From: Bacteroidales bacterium | Lineage (GTDB): Bacteria > Bacteroidota > Bacteroidia > Bacteroidales > UBA12077 | Direction: 5' to 3' | DNA length: 64,000 nucleotides | Assembly (NCBI GenBank): GCA_019038645.1 | Contig: JAHOYT010000003.1 | Span: 1 to 64,000, forward strand | Shown: in pieces, positions 1 to 9,770 of the stretch | How positions within the stretch are numbered: position 1 is the first letter of the stretch | Layout: each line of letters starts with the position of its first letter | Translations under genes and position numbers: made by a program | Notes under the pieces: model-generated | The model's input: the letters and a program-made list of their open reading frames with translations, nothing else | Told to the model about the DNA's origin: nothing | The model's database searches: none

Positions 1-35
1 TCAATCTCAAGAACTTATTCCCGTATTTGGGATTG

Positions 36-65
36 CAAATATAAAAACTAGTTTTAATTCTGCAA
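36..65 (-). promoter_or_regulatory. Bacteroidota-type promoter reading leftward out of the window
   Basis: Read on the minus strand, TTG (63-65) and TATATTTG (36-43) are 19 bases apart, which matches the Bacteroidota primary sigma consensus TTG-N17-23-TAnnTTTG. It would drive a gene lying to the left of the window. The rest of 1-219 is AT-rich and I see no gene in it. Confidence 0.55.
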
Positions 66-219
66 CCCTTTTAATACACTTTTTTTACAAGTTTATTCTA
101 ATGGATTAACATCCAATTAAATAATTTTACAAATTCATCGTTATTCCTCCAAAATAAATCAAATTGAAATAAAAGTTTTATCTTCGCCTTAAGAAATTAA
201 GTTTATAAAAATATCAGAA

Positions 220-960
220 ATGACAATCAAGAGACTCGTTATTATTCCTACGTATAACGAAATTGAGAATATTGAAAAAATGGCAAGAAAGGTGCTTTCT
301 CTTTCCACTCCATTTGATTTACTAATAATAGATGATGGCTCTCCCGATGAAACTGCAAATATTATTAAATCGCTTCAAAACGAATATCCTGATCAGCTTT
401 ATTTAATAGAAAGAGAAGGAAAACTAGGTCTGGGAACTGCCTATATAACTGGTTTCAAATGGGCTTTAAATAAAAAATACGAATATATATGTGAAATGGA
501 TGCAGATTTTTCACATAATCCTGAAGATTTAATTAAGCTTTATGATGCATGTAAAAATAAGGGAGCAGATTTAGCGATCGGATCAAGATATATTTCAGGT
601 GTTAATGTAATTAACTGGCCAATGGGAAGAATCCTAATGTCGTATTTTGCTTCAATATATGTGAGAATGATTACAAGAATGAGCGTACGTGACACAACTG
701 CCGGTTTTAAATGCTATAAAAGGAAAGTGCTTGAAACTATAAATCTGGATAAAATTAAATTAAAAGGATATGCTTTTCAGATTGAAATGAAGTTTACTAC
801 CTGGAAGTTTGGTTTTAACATTTTAGAGGTTCCAATAATTTTTACTGAGAGACAGGAAGGTGTTTCAAAAATGAGCGGAGGAATATTCAACGAAGCTATA
901 TGGGGAGTTATTAAAATGAAATTCAGGAGTTTTTTCAGAAAATATGAACTTGAAAAGTAA
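220..960 (+). CDS. Family 2 glycosyltransferase, polyprenol-phosphate mannose synthase type
   Basis: This 246-residue GT-A enzyme probably transfers a sugar from a nucleotide sugar to polyprenyl phosphate at the inner face of the membrane. The nucleotide-binding IPTYNE (residues 9-14) and DDGSPD (38-43), the REGKLGLGTAY loop (65-75) and the metal-binding DAD (94-96) are all present. The C-terminal RQEGVSKMSGG segment is typical of dolichyl-phosphate mannose synthase-like proteins. The protein is short and lacks the C-terminal membrane domain of the longer relatives, so it is probably peripheral. It lies 14 bases before dihydroorotase, so the two are probably co-transcribed, as is common in Bacteroidota. 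The sugar specificity cannot be read from the sequence. Confidence 0.85.
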   Translation: MTIKRLVIIPTYNEIENIEKMARKVLSLSTPFDLLIIDDGSPDETANIIKSLQNEYPDQLYLIEREGKLGLGTAYITGFKWALNKKYEYICEMDADFSHNPEDLIKLYDACKNKGADLAIGSRYISGVNVINWPMGRILMSYFASIYVRMITRMSVRDTTAGFKCYKRKVLETINLDKIKLKGYAFQIEMKFTTWKFGFNILEVPIIFTERQEGVSKMSGGIFNEAIWGVIKMKFRSFFRKYELEK

Positions 961-974
961 AGACCTATAATATA

Positions 975-2318
975 ATGTATAGTTTGCTGATTAAAAATAT
1001 CACCATTGTTAATGAAGGAATACAATTTAAAGGTAGTGTTTTAATTGAGGAAGGTAAAATTCAGAAAATATTTAAGGAGGAAGAAGTTCCTGAAATTAAT
1101 GTTCAAAAGATAATTGATGGAAATGGGAAGACCCTGCTACCAGGCATAATAGACGATCAGGTTCATTTCAGAGAACCAGGACTTACTCATAAAGCAGAAA
1201 TTTATACAGAATCGAAAGCTGCTATAGCAGGTGGAATTACATCATTCATGGAAATGCCTAACACTATACCTCAGGCTACCACACAGGAATTACTTGAAGA
1301 AAAATATAAAATCGCATCAGAGAAATCGCTGGCTAATTACTCCTTTTATTTAGGTGCAACAAATAATAATCTAGACGAAATAAAAAAGACCAACCCTGAA
1401 AATGTTTGTGGTGTTAAAGTATTCATGGGTTCTTCCACCGGTAATATGCTGGTGGATGACAAGAAAGCTCTATCTGAAATATTTTCCGGTTCTCCTGTAT
1501 TAATAGCTACTCATTGCGAAGATGAAGAAACTATTCAAAAGAATACTTTTAAATATAAAGAAGAGTTTGGAGAAGAAGTACCTTTAATATATCATCCATT
1601 AATCCGAAGTGACGAGGCTTGTTTCAAGTCATCTTCTTTAGCAGTAGAATTAGCTAAGAAATATAATTCGAGACTTCACATATTACATTTAAGTACTGCA
1701 AAAGAATTAGAACTTTTAGATAACACCAAAGCTTCAAAGGAAAAAAGAATTACTGCTGAAGTCTGTGTTCATCATTTATGGTTTTCAGATGCCGATTATG
1801 ATAAATATGGTACAAGAATAAAATGGAATCCTGCAATTAAAACTATAAAAGACAGAGATGCATTGCTAAGTGGCTTAAAAACAAACAAAATTGATGTTGT
1901 GGCTACTGATCATGCCCCACACACATTTGAAGAAAAATCGAATACTTACTTTAAAGCTCCTTCTGGCGGGCCATTAGTTCAGCACTCATTAGTAGCAATG
2001 CTTGAATTATTTCATCAAAATAGAATAACATTAAATGAAATAATAAATAAGATGTGCCATACGCCTGCTGAAATTTTTCAGATTAAAAACCGAGGATTCA
2101 TTAAAGAAGGATACCAGGCTGATTTAACAATAGTTGACCTTAATTCCCCATGGATTGTTTCTGAAAAAAACAATCTTTATAAATGCAAATGGTCTCCGTT
2201 TGATGGTATAACTTTTAAATCGAAAGTTACTCATACTATTGTTAACGGGAACATCGTGTATGAGAACGGTAACTTTGATGAATCTATAAAAGGGCAAAGG
2301 ATGTCATTTGAAAGGTAA
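975..2318 (+). CDS. pyrC: Dihydroorotase (multifunctional-complex type)
   Basis: This 447-residue amidohydrolase interconverts carbamoyl aspartate and dihydroorotate in pyrimidine synthesis. The substrate-binding FREPG (65-69), the carbamylated-lysine segment KVFMGSSTGNM (about 148-158), the metal ligands HCEDE (about 179) and HILHLST, and the catalytic DHAPH (about 313) are all visible. The first metal motif, usually HxH, reads D-Q-V-H, so Gln62 replaces the first histidine. I recall this variant in some Bacteroidota dihydroorotases, and the rest of the active site is intact, so I still call it an enzyme. The ATG at 975 directly follows the glycosyltransferase gene. An allantoinase is less likely given the FREPG and KVFMGSS context. 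Confidence 0.88.
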   Translation: MYSLLIKNITIVNEGIQFKGSVLIEEGKIQKIFKEEEVPEINVQKIIDGNGKTLLPGIIDDQVHFREPGLTHKAEIYTESKAAIAGGITSFMEMPNTIPQATTQELLEEKYKIASEKSLANYSFYLGATNNNLDEIKKTNPENVCGVKVFMGSSTGNMLVDDKKALSEIFSGSPVLIATHCEDEETIQKNTFKYKEEFGEEVPLIYHPLIRSDEACFKSSSLAVELAKKYNSRLHILHLSTAKELELLDNTKASKEKRITAEVCVHHLWFSDADYDKYGTRIKWNPAIKTIKDRDALLSGLKTNKIDVVATDHAPHTFEEKSNTYFKAPSGGPLVQHSLVAMLELFHQNRITLNEIINKMCHTPAEIFQIKNRGFIKEGYQADLTIVDLNSPWIVSEKNNLYKCKWSPFDGITFKSKVTHTIVNGNIVYENGNFDESIKGQRMSFER

Positions 2319-2353
2319 TTATCACTATATAGTCAATTCATTCATTACACATT

Positions 2354-2854
2354 ATGAAATATATTACTTATAATATTATACACGTATTAATAATATCAAC
2401 TTTGTTAAGCAGTTGTATTCAAAAAGAAGATGAAGTGCAAAAAGTGGATATTGGACAGGAAAATAATTTTATTGTTATTGCAGATACTATAATTAACGAT
2501 GTAGTCATTAAAAACCCTGATTATGATGAATGGACCGATTACAGCTTAAGAAATCTTAATAAAGAAACTTTAGTTGAAGCAATTTTTAATTCAGTTTACA
2601 AAGGTGATTTGATTCCTTATGAGTTTTTTAATGACGCACCTTTAGATATTGATTATATTAAATCTTTAGAAAAAGATCCGGAATTTAGCAGGGATAGGAT
2701 TGCGAAAGTACAGTTCGAAGAAGCATGGTATTACGATTCCGAAAATCAGAAAATGATAAAAAAAGTATATTCAATTATGTTGGCTTATGAGGTTTATAAT
2801 TTGCAGGGTGAAGTAAAAGGATACAAACCAGCGTTTAAAGTCTATTTTAAATAA
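2354..2854 (+). CDS. Small lipoprotein, weakly GldN/PorN-like
   Basis: This is a 166-residue protein with a lipoprotein signal ending in LLSSC (Cys about 21), so it is probably lipid-anchored in the periplasm or outer membrane. After an acidic linker, residues about 65-166 form one domain: an EAIFNSVYKGDLIPY helix region, then FEEAWYYDSENQKM and GYKPAFKVYF at the C-terminus. This order recalls the type IX secretion/gliding protein GldN (PorN), in which a one-residue-per-strand WFFDK... and GYQPLFWVYFP pattern recurs. The similarity is by eye only and the protein is about half the length of GldN. It lies 35 bases after dihydroorotase and 11 bases before the dehydrogenase, so it is probably in the same operon. 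The function is unknown. Confidence 0.6.
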   Translation: MKYITYNIIHVLIISTLLSSCIQKEDEVQKVDIGQENNFIVIADTIINDVVIKNPDYDEWTDYSLRNLNKETLVEAIFNSVYKGDLIPYEFFNDAPLDIDYIKSLEKDPEFSRDRIAKVQFEEAWYYDSENQKMIKKVYSIMLAYEVYNLQGEVKGYKPAFKVYFK

Positions 2855-2865
2855 TCTGAATTCTG

Positions 2866-3819
2866 ATGAACAGAGCATTAAAAGTCCTTTTTGTTGATTC
2901 AACTCATAAAATTCTTCCAGAAAAACTTAAACAATCGGGATTTGTTTGTGATTATCAGCCAGATATTAATCCTAACAAAATAATCAACATTATTCCTGAT
3001 TATGACGGTATAATAATGAGGAGTAAAATTAAAATTGATAAAACGATAATCGATTCGGCGAAAAATTTGAAATTTATTGGCCGGGTTGGCGCAGGACTGG
3101 AGAATATTAATGTTGAATATGCAGAACAAAAAGGAATAAAATGCTTTAACTCACCGGAAGGGAACAGAGATGCAGTTGGGGAGCAGGCATTGGGAATGTT
3201 GCTCACATTATTTAATAATATATTAAAAGCTGACATTGAAGTTCGTCATGGAAAATGGATTCGTGAAGAGAACCGTGGGCTGGAAATTAAAGGTAAAACA
3301 ATTGGAATTATTGGATACGGTAATATGGGCAGTGCTTTTGGTCAAAGATTAAAAGGTTTTGAAGCAAACGTTATTGCATACGACAAATACAAATTCAATT
3401 ATTCCGATGAATTTGTAGAAGAAAAAAGTCTGCAAGATATTTTTAAACTGACAGATATCCTTAGTATTCACGTTCCATTAACAGAAGAAACACAATTCAT
3501 GGTAAATCATGAATTTATTAGTCGATTCAAAAAAGATATATATATAATAAATACTGCACGCGGAAAAGTTTTAAAAACGGAAGATCTTGTCAAAAATATG
3601 AAATCAGGCAAAGTTTCCGGAGCTGCACTTGACGTTCTTGAATACGAACAAACATCTTTCGAAAACTTACACTCAGGTAATGATCTGCCGGAGGCATTTC
3701 AATATTTAATAAAGAGCAATAAAGTAGTTCTCACACCACATATTGCAGGGTGGACTCACGAATCGAATATAAAACTTTCGGAATTTTTAGCTGATAAAAT
3801 AATCAGGGCTTTTACCTGA
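2866..3819 (+). CDS. D-2-hydroxyacid dehydrogenase, phosphoglycerate dehydrogenase-like
   Basis: This 317-residue NAD-dependent enzyme of the D-isomer-specific 2-hydroxyacid dehydrogenase family has the expected order of motifs. There is an N-terminal catalytic half with GRVGAGLENIN (about 75), a Rossmann motif GIIGYGNMG (about 145), the catalytic Arg in NTARGK (about 230), the Glu in DVLEYE (about 257) and the His in TPHIAGWT (about 294). The likely substrate is 3-phosphoglycerate (serine synthesis), because GAGLENINVEYAE is SerA-like, but the C-terminal ACT domain of long SerA enzymes is absent. Other hydroxyacids cannot be excluded. The 3' end overlaps the convergent aspartate kinase by 8 bases. 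Confidence 0.82.
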   Translation: MNRALKVLFVDSTHKILPEKLKQSGFVCDYQPDINPNKIINIIPDYDGIIMRSKIKIDKTIIDSAKNLKFIGRVGAGLENINVEYAEQKGIKCFNSPEGNRDAVGEQALGMLLTLFNNILKADIEVRHGKWIREENRGLEIKGKTIGIIGYGNMGSAFGQRLKGFEANVIAYDKYKFNYSDEFVEEKSLQDIFKLTDILSIHVPLTEETQFMVNHEFISRFKKDIYIINTARGKVLKTEDLVKNMKSGKVSGAALDVLEYEQTSFENLHSGNDLPEAFQYLIKSNKVVLTPHIAGWTHESNIKLSEFLADKIIRAFT

Positions 3820-5065
3820 TAACAAAATGGGAAGTATGTCTGCTTCTCTGTTCAATATATATTTTCCGCCCTTTTGTTACTTTTTTTATTGCATCATCTG
3901 AATAATGTCTTATAGTTAACAATTCAAGCTGATCGTTATACAAAACTTTGTAATCCTCTTTAAATCGTTCAACCAGTTGTTTTGCCTTTGCATTGGCATT
4001 ATCAATACATAACGAGAAACTAATAGCTGAATTCTGAATCAGATTTACCCTTATTCTGTGTTCCGATAAATATTTAAAGATTTTACTAAGCTCATCTTCC
4101 ATAACAAAAGAAAGATCTTTTGGAAACAAACTAATAAGCATCTGATCTTTCTTTAAAGTGTAAATTGGTAAATCCTGATCGTATTGCTTAAAACAATCTA
4201 CTTCCGTTCCCTCTCCTTCCGGATTAATAAATGAACGTACACATAGCGGTATATTCTTATTGTGTAACGGCTTAAGTGTTTTAGGATGAATGACTTTTGC
4301 GCCGAAATAAGCTAACTCAACAGCTTCCTGATAGGATATTTTATCAAGCTTTTCTGCTTCATTAAAATAACGGGGATCTGCATTTAGTATTCCATCTACA
4401 TCTTTCCAAACAATCACTTTTTCGGCATTTAATAAATTTGCTAATACAGCAGCTGTATAGTCTGAACCTTCCCTACCCAGTGTTGTTACAAGTCCGTTTT
4501 TTGATCCACCGATAAATCCTTGTGTTAAATAAACTTTATCATTTTTAAAACTGAAAGAATCTTCTGCTTTATTTAGAGTCAATCGCATATCAATTTTAGC
4601 TTCCCGAAAAGTTTCGTCAGTAACAAATACCTTCCTGATATCAATCCATTTATTCGATAATTGCGCAGTATTTAAAAAGGCACTAACAATCTTTGTTGAA
4701 AATATTTCTCCGAATGAAACAACCTGATCATATTTTAAATCATACGAATCATATTTCTCATTAAATAATATTGTGTTAAGCTTACTAAACTCATCTTCAA
4801 TTTCCTTATAGATTAAATTTCTTTTATCCGGAAATAAATCATTAATAATATTAATATGATACGTTTTTAAGGCTTCGAATTTAGAATTACACTCTTCAGT
4901 TTCTTTCAAAGACAATTTCAAAACCTCTTCAAGAGCGTTTGTAATCTTTCCAAAGGCAGAAACAACAATAATGAGATCATCGGAAAACCTGTTTACAATA
5001 TTTAAAAGATTTTTAACACCATATGAATCTCTAACTGAAGCACCTCCGAATTTAAAAACAAGCAT
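3812..5065 (-). CDS. lysC: Aspartate kinase (monofunctional)
   Basis: This 417-residue enzyme phosphorylates aspartate at the entry to lysine, threonine, methionine and diaminopimelate synthesis. It begins with the kinase motif KFGGASV (residues 5-11). VTTLGREGSDYTA (about 193) and the WKDVDGILNADPR segment (about 220) follow, and then the VIHPKTLKPL motif (about 258). The last 115 residues would form the regulatory ACT region. No homoserine dehydrogenase is fused to it. A minus-strand TAAATTTG (5100-5107) lies 35 bases upstream and could be its -7 element. Its 3' end overlaps that of the dehydrogenase on the plus strand. The diaminopimelate link fits the mDAP-type MurE in the dcw operon. Confidence 0.87.
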   Translation of the reverse strand: MLVFKFGGASVRDSYGVKNLLNIVNRFSDDLIIVVSAFGKITNALEEVLKLSLKETEECNSKFEALKTYHINIINDLFPDKRNLIYKEIEDEFSKLNTILFNEKYDSYDLKYDQVVSFGEIFSTKIVSAFLNTAQLSNKWIDIRKVFVTDETFREAKIDMRLTLNKAEDSFSFKNDKVYLTQGFIGGSKNGLVTTLGREGSDYTAAVLANLLNAEKVIVWKDVDGILNADPRYFNEAEKLDKISYQEAVELAYFGAKVIHPKTLKPLHNKNIPLCVRSFINPEGEGTEVDCFKQYDQDLPIYTLKKDQMLISLFPKDLSFVMEDELSKIFKYLSEHRIRVNLIQNSAISFSLCIDNANAKAKQLVERFKEDYKVLYNDQLELLTIRHYSDDAIKKVTKGRKIYIEQRSRHTSHFVIR

Positions 5066-5200
5066 ATTTAATAATTCATTATAAATTGATGAAAGCTTAC
5101 AAATTTAGTATTTCTTATTTTCTAAAGCCTTATAAAAGCCCGGAAACTTTGATTTAGGTATATTTTTTCAATATTTTATCTTTATTCATAAAATTAAAAT

Positions 5201-5208
5201 TATTTTTG
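5201..5208 (+). promoter_or_regulatory. -7 element candidate for fructose-1,6-bisphosphatase
   Basis: TATTTTTG matches the TAnnTTTG consensus and lies 72 bases before the start codon. The -33 element is poor (TTTA around 5181-5184). This is the divergent region between lysC and fbp. Confidence 0.35.
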
Positions 5209-5279
5209 CATTAAATAATTTGAAAAATTCAATTCTGATTGTTTATTTTTCTTCATTTTATCACTTTAATTAATATTAA

Positions 5280-6296
5280 ATGGAAGGCTATAAAATTACC
5301 ACCTTAAACGAATTTATAATTCGTCGTCAGGCTAATATCCCATACGCAAAAGGAGAACTCTCAAATTTGTTACATCATATTGGTATTGCTGCGAAGGTTG
5401 TACATAAAAAAGTTAACAAAGCAGGGCTTGTTGATGTGTTAGGAGAAGCAGGTGAAATAAATGTTCAGGGAGAAAGTCAGCAAAAATTAGATGTTTTTGC
5501 TGATATGCAATTTACTGCAGCTTTGCGTAACAGCGGAGAATGTTGTGGAATTGCATCGGAAGAAAATCAGGAAATCATTACTTTCGACGATGAGCTTTCT
5601 TTAGATGGAAAATACATTATGTGCATGGATCCATTGGATGGATCTTCAAATATTGACGTTAATGTATCAATTGGTACAATATTTTCAATTTACAGAAGAA
5701 TATCCCCCCGTGGTCATAAGGCTCAGTTAGAAGACTTTTTACAGGAAGGTAATAAGCAAATTGCTGCTGGTTATATAATATATGGATCATCAACCATGAT
5801 GGTTTATACTACAGGATTGGGAGTTAACGGATTTACACTTGATACAGGAATTGGCGAATTTTGTCTTTCGCATCCAAATATTAAAACACCTGAAAAGGGT
5901 AAAATTTATTCGCTAAATGAAGGTAATTACAATAAATTTCCTGAAGGAGTTAAAAAATATATAAAGTATTGTCAGGAAAAAGACAAGAAAACTAATCGCC
6001 CTTATTCCGCAAGATATATTGGATCGCTGGTTGCTGATTTTCATAGAAATTTAATGAAGGGCGGGGTATTTATTTATCCCGAAACCGCAAGTGCTCCAAA
6101 AGGAAAACTAAGATTACTATATGAATGTAATCCTATGGCATTTATCGCTGAACAAGCCGAAGGAAAAGCAACAGACGGGAAAATAAGAATTCTTGATATT
6201 AAACCTGATACTTTACATCAGCGTGTACCACTTTATACAGGATCAAAAAATATGGTTATAAAGGCCGAAGAATTTTTGACTGAATTTGGAAAATAA
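5280..6296 (+). CDS. fbp: Fructose-1,6-bisphosphatase, class I
   Basis: This 338-residue cytosolic enzyme dephosphorylates fructose-1,6-bisphosphate in gluconeogenesis. The metal-binding signature [19 protein letters not shown] (about 118-136) is complete, and the upstream SEENQE acid cluster (about 98) is present. The substrate-binding [19 protein letters not shown] (about 246) and the [10 protein letters not shown] segment near the C-terminus also fit class I enzymes. The length is normal for the family. It stands alone, with a clear terminator directly downstream. The ATG at 5280 is the only sensible start, since ITTLNEFI is the usual N-terminus of the family. Confidence 0.95.
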   Translation: MEGYKITTLNEFIIRRQANIPYAKGELSNLLHHIGIAAKVVHKKVNKAGLVDVLGEAGEINVQGESQQKLDVFADMQFTAALRNSGECCGIASEENQEIITFDDELSLDGKYIMCMDPLDGSSNIDVNVSIGTIFSIYRRISPRGHKAQLEDFLQEGNKQIAAGYIIYGSSTMMVYTTGLGVNGFTLDTGIGEFCLSHPNIKTPEKGKIYSLNEGNYNKFPEGVKKYIKYCQEKDKKTNRPYSARYIGSLVADFHRNLMKGGVFIYPETASAPKGKLRLLYECNPMAFIAEQAEGKATDGKIRILDIKPDTLHQRVPLYTGSKNMVIKAEEFLTEFGK

Positions 6297-6319
6297 AATA
6301 ATCTTTAAAAATATCTTTA

Positions 6320-6352
6320 AAAAAAGGTGGTTAAATAATAACTACCTTTTTT
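6320..6352 (+). terminator. Rho-independent terminator after fbp
   Basis: GGTGGTTA (6326-6333) pairs with TAACTACC (6339-6346), with one G-U pair and a 5-base loop, flanked by an A-run and a T-run. It separates fbp from mfd. Confidence 0.8.
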
Positions 6353-6372
6353 ATTTTTAACTTTGTCCGGTT

Positions 6373-9300
6373 TTGGAAATTAAATTACTAAATAGAATTA
6401 TTAAGGAACATTCAAAAATTATTGAATGCAGTAATTATATCAGCAAAAACGAAAGACTTTTTTTAAGAAATATTACCGGTTCTGCACAGAGTCTTTATAT
6501 TTCTACTATTATAAAAAATCATAAATGTGATCATTTAATAATACTTCCCGATAAAGAAACAGCAGCTTATTTTCAGAATGATTTATCAATTATATCAAAT
6601 CAAAAATCAATTTTTTTCCCAACTTCTTTTAAAAGATCAGTTGTTTACGGACAAGAAGATAGTTCAAATCTGTTATTAAGAGCAGAAACTTTGCAATCGC
6701 TTGCTAATAATGAAAATTTAATCGTAGTTACATACCCCGAAGCAATAATTGAAAAGGTTATTCATCGGGACAAATTAATAAACTCAACATTAAAGTTAAG
6801 TGTTGGCGAACAGGTCTCTATTGAATTCATTCAGGAAGTTTTACAGGAGTATAATTTTCAGTATGTTGATTTTGTTTATGAGCCCGGACAATATTCTATT
6901 CGTGGAAGTATAATAGATATTTTTTCATTTGCATCTGATTTTCCTTATCGAATTGATTTTTTTGGTGATGAAGTTGATTCAATCCGATCTTTTGATATAG
7001 ATAATCAGTTATCTAAAAAGAATTTCAGGCAAATTTCAATTGTTCCCAAAATTGTTAATCCGGGAAATGCCAATACAGATCTTACGCAAACAGAATCCTT
7101 CTTTCATTTTCTAACACACGGCTCTATTGTTTGGACCGAGAACCTTCCGTATATTTTAGACAAAATAACTGAAGTTCAGGAAAAATTAAATGTTCAGGGA
7201 AAAGAAAGCCAAATAATTTCTAAAGAATATTTACTTGAAGATATCAATAAATTTAAATGTATTGAGTTCGGGCAAAACAGTTACTTTAAGCATAACGAAA
7301 TAACATTTAACACTTCACATCAACCTGTTTTTAATAAAAATTTCGAGTTATTAGGTAATAATATTCTTCAAAATTCAGAAAAGGACTATACAACTTATAT
7401 ATTATCTGATAATGAAAAACAAATTGAGAGACTCAAGACAATTTTTAATGATATAAACCCTGAGATAAAATTTGAATCCATATTAAAAACTATTCATGAA
7501 GGCTTCATTGATCATGATTTAAAAATTTGTGTTTATACCGATCATCAGATCTTTGGAAGATACCATAAATTCAAAATAAAAAGTAATCTTCAAAAGAAAG
7601 AACAAATTGCAATGCGGGAACTTACCGGATTACATCCCGGCGATTATGTGGTTCATATTGATCATGGGATTGGTAAATTTGGTGGTTTAGAAAAGATTGA
7701 TAAAAACGGGAAAACACAGGAGGCTATTAAACTTGTCTACAAAGATCAGGATACATTATATATTAGCATCCACGCTTTACATAAAATTTCTAAATACAAA
7801 GGCAAAGATGCAGAACCTCCAAAAATTTACAAACTCGGATCGGGAGCCTGGCAAAAACTTAAACTAAACACCAAGTCAAAAGTTAAAGATATTGCGAAAG
7901 AGCTAATACAGTTATACGCACAACGCAAGGAACAAAAAGGGTATCCATTTTCATCCGATACGTATTTACAAAAAGAATTAGAATCATCGTTTATTTATGA
8001 AGATACACCAGACCAGTTAAAATCTACAAATTCGGTAAAAACTGATATGGAATCTGATACTCCAATGGACCGACTTATTTGTGGAGATGTTGGGTTTGGC
8101 AAAACTGAGATTGCAATTCGTGCTGCTTTTAAAGCTGTTACAGATAGCAAACAGGTAGTAATTTTAGTTCCCACAACAATATTAGCATTACAGCATTATC
8201 AAACATTTCGGGGCAGACTTGCCAATTTTCCATGCAACATAGAGCATTTAAGCAGATTAAGAACAAGAAAACAGCAAACCGAAACTATAAAAAACCTTGC
8301 TGAAGGGAAAACAGATATTATTATTGGCACTCATAAATTAGTGGGAAAAGAAATAAGTTTTAAAAATCTTGGGTTGCTAATTATCGACGAAGAGCAGAAA
8401 TTCGGAGTTGCCGTAAAAGAAAAACTAAAAAACATAAAAATTAATGTTGATACGTTAACATTAACAGCAACGCCAATTCCGAGAACATTACAATTCTCGA
8501 TGATGGGCGCACGGGATCTTTCTATTATTAATACACCTCCCGCAAACAGATATCCCATAATAACAGAACTTCACACATTCAACGAAGATATTATTAAAGA
8601 GGCTATTGAATACGAATTTCAACGTAACGGACAAGTGTTTTTTATTCATAACAGAGTTCAAAATATACAGGAAGTTGAAGTAATGATTAATAAACTGTGC
8701 CCCGATGTAAGAACAGTTATTGCACATGGACAAATGGAAGGTGCTAAACTTGAAAAAGTTATGCTCGGTTTTATTAATTACGATTATGATGTATTAATTG
8801 CAACAACCATTATTGAATCCGGGTTAGATATACCAAATGCCAATACTATAATCATAAACAATGCTCAGAATTTTGGACTAAGCGATCTCCATCAATTACG
8901 TGGTCGTGTTGGGCGCTCAAACAAAAAAGCTTTTTGTTATTTAGTTGCACCACCACTAATTTCTGTTACCCCGGATGCAAGAAGAAGATTAAAAGCTATT
9001 GAAGAGTTCTCAGAACTCGGCAGCGGTTTTAATATTGCAATGCAGGATCTGGATATAAGAGGAGCAGGAAACCTTTTAGGTGCTGAACAAAGTGGTTTTA
9101 TTACAGACATTGGATTTGAAACCTATCATCAGATCTTAAATGAAGCTATATTAGAACTAAAAGAATCATCCTTTCAGGATCTTTACGAAAAAGAACAGAA
9201 GAAAGAAACAGAAAAACAAATTACACAACAGAAGTTTATTACAGATTGTCATATTGATACTGATCTGGAGCTCCTTTTTCCGGACAATTATATCAGCAAT

Positions 9301-9690
9301 ATATCAGAAAGAGTAAGACTCTATCGTGAACTGGACAATACTGAATCCGAAGAAAGCCTCATTAAATTTGAAGAACAATTAATTGACAGATTCGGTCAGC
9401 CTCCGTTACAAACTACTGAATTGATGAATGTTGTAAGACTTAGATGGCTTGCGATTAAACTTGGTTTTGAAAAGATTATCCTGAAAAACAGAAAAATGGT
9501 TGTTTATTTTATCAACAATCAGGATTCTGCATATTATAACTCAACAGTATTTTCTAAAATATTAGGGTTTATTCAACAAAACCCAAAAGGTATTTTAATG
9601 AAAGAAATTAATAGCAAGCTAACCATGAGTTTCATTAATACTAATAATGTACAAAATGCAATTGAAAAGATTCAGGAATTATTGGAGTAG
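6373..9690 (+). CDS. mfd: Transcription-repair coupling factor Mfd
   Basis: This 1105-residue DNA translocase removes RNA polymerase stalled at lesions and recruits UvrA. Its domains in order are an N-terminal UvrB-like region with the YEPGQYSIRGSIIDIFSF motif (about 173-190), the RNA-polymerase-interacting domain (HPGDYVVHIDHGIGKF, about 419), the helicase core and the C-terminal autoinhibitory domain. The core has Walker A GDVGFGKT (about 572) and Walker B DEEQ (about 672), followed by LTATPIPRTLQ and the QLRGRVGRS motif. The start is TTG, because no ATG lies upstream in frame and the N-terminus aligns from here. It begins 20 bases after the fbp terminator. Confidence 0.96.
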   Translation: MEIKLLNRIIKEHSKIIECSNYISKNERLFLRNITGSAQSLYISTIIKNHKCDHLIILPDKETAAYFQNDLSIISNQKSIFFPTSFKRSVVYGQEDSSNLLLRAETLQSLANNENLIVVTYPEAIIEKVIHRDKLINSTLKLSVGEQVSIEFIQEVLQEYNFQYVDFVYEPGQYSIRGSIIDIFSFASDFPYRIDFFGDEVDSIRSFDIDNQLSKKNFRQISIVPKIVNPGNANTDLTQTESFFHFLTHGSIVWTENLPYILDKITEVQEKLNVQGKESQIISKEYLLEDINKFKCIEFGQNSYFKHNEITFNTSHQPVFNKNFELLGNNILQNSEKDYTTYILSDNEKQIERLKTIFNDINPEIKFESILKTIHEGFIDHDLKICVYTDHQIFGRYHKFKIKSNLQKKEQIAMRELTGLHPGDYVVHIDHGIGKFGGLEKIDKNGKTQEAIKLVYKDQDTLYISIHALHKISKYKGKDAEPPKIYKLGSGAWQKLKLNTKSKVKDIAKELIQLYAQRKEQKGYPFSSDTYLQKELESSFIYEDTPDQLKSTNSVKTDMESDTPMDRLICGDVGFGKTEIAIRAAFKAVTDSKQVVILVPTTILALQHYQTFRGRLANFPCNIEHLSRLRTRKQQTETIKNLAEGKTDIIIGTHKLVGKEISFKNLGLLIIDEEQKFGVAVKEKLKNIKINVDTLTLTATPIPRTLQFSMMGARDLSIINTPPANRYPIITELHTFNEDIIKEAIEYEFQRNGQVFFIHNRVQNIQEVEVMINKLCPDVRTVIAHGQMEGAKLEKVMLGFINYDYDVLIATTIIESGLDIPNANTIIINNAQNFGLSDLHQLRGRVGRSNKKAFCYLVAPPLISVTPDARRRLKAIEEFSELGSGFNIAMQDLDIRGAGNLLGAEQSGFITDIGFETYHQILNEAILELKESSFQDLYEKEQKKETEKQITQQKFITDCHIDTDLELLFPDNYISNISERVRLYRELDNTESEESLIKFEEQLIDRFGQPPLQTTELMNVVRLRWLAIKLGFEKIILKNRKMVVYFINNQDSAYYNSTVFSKILGFIQQNPKGILMKEINSKLTMSFINTNNVQNAIEKIQELLE

Positions 9691-9770
9691 GGTAAAATTC
9701 TGCTAATTAATCTTAATTTATAGAATAATTTAATACTTTTACCAGCTGATTTTAAACACCTTATTATTTA

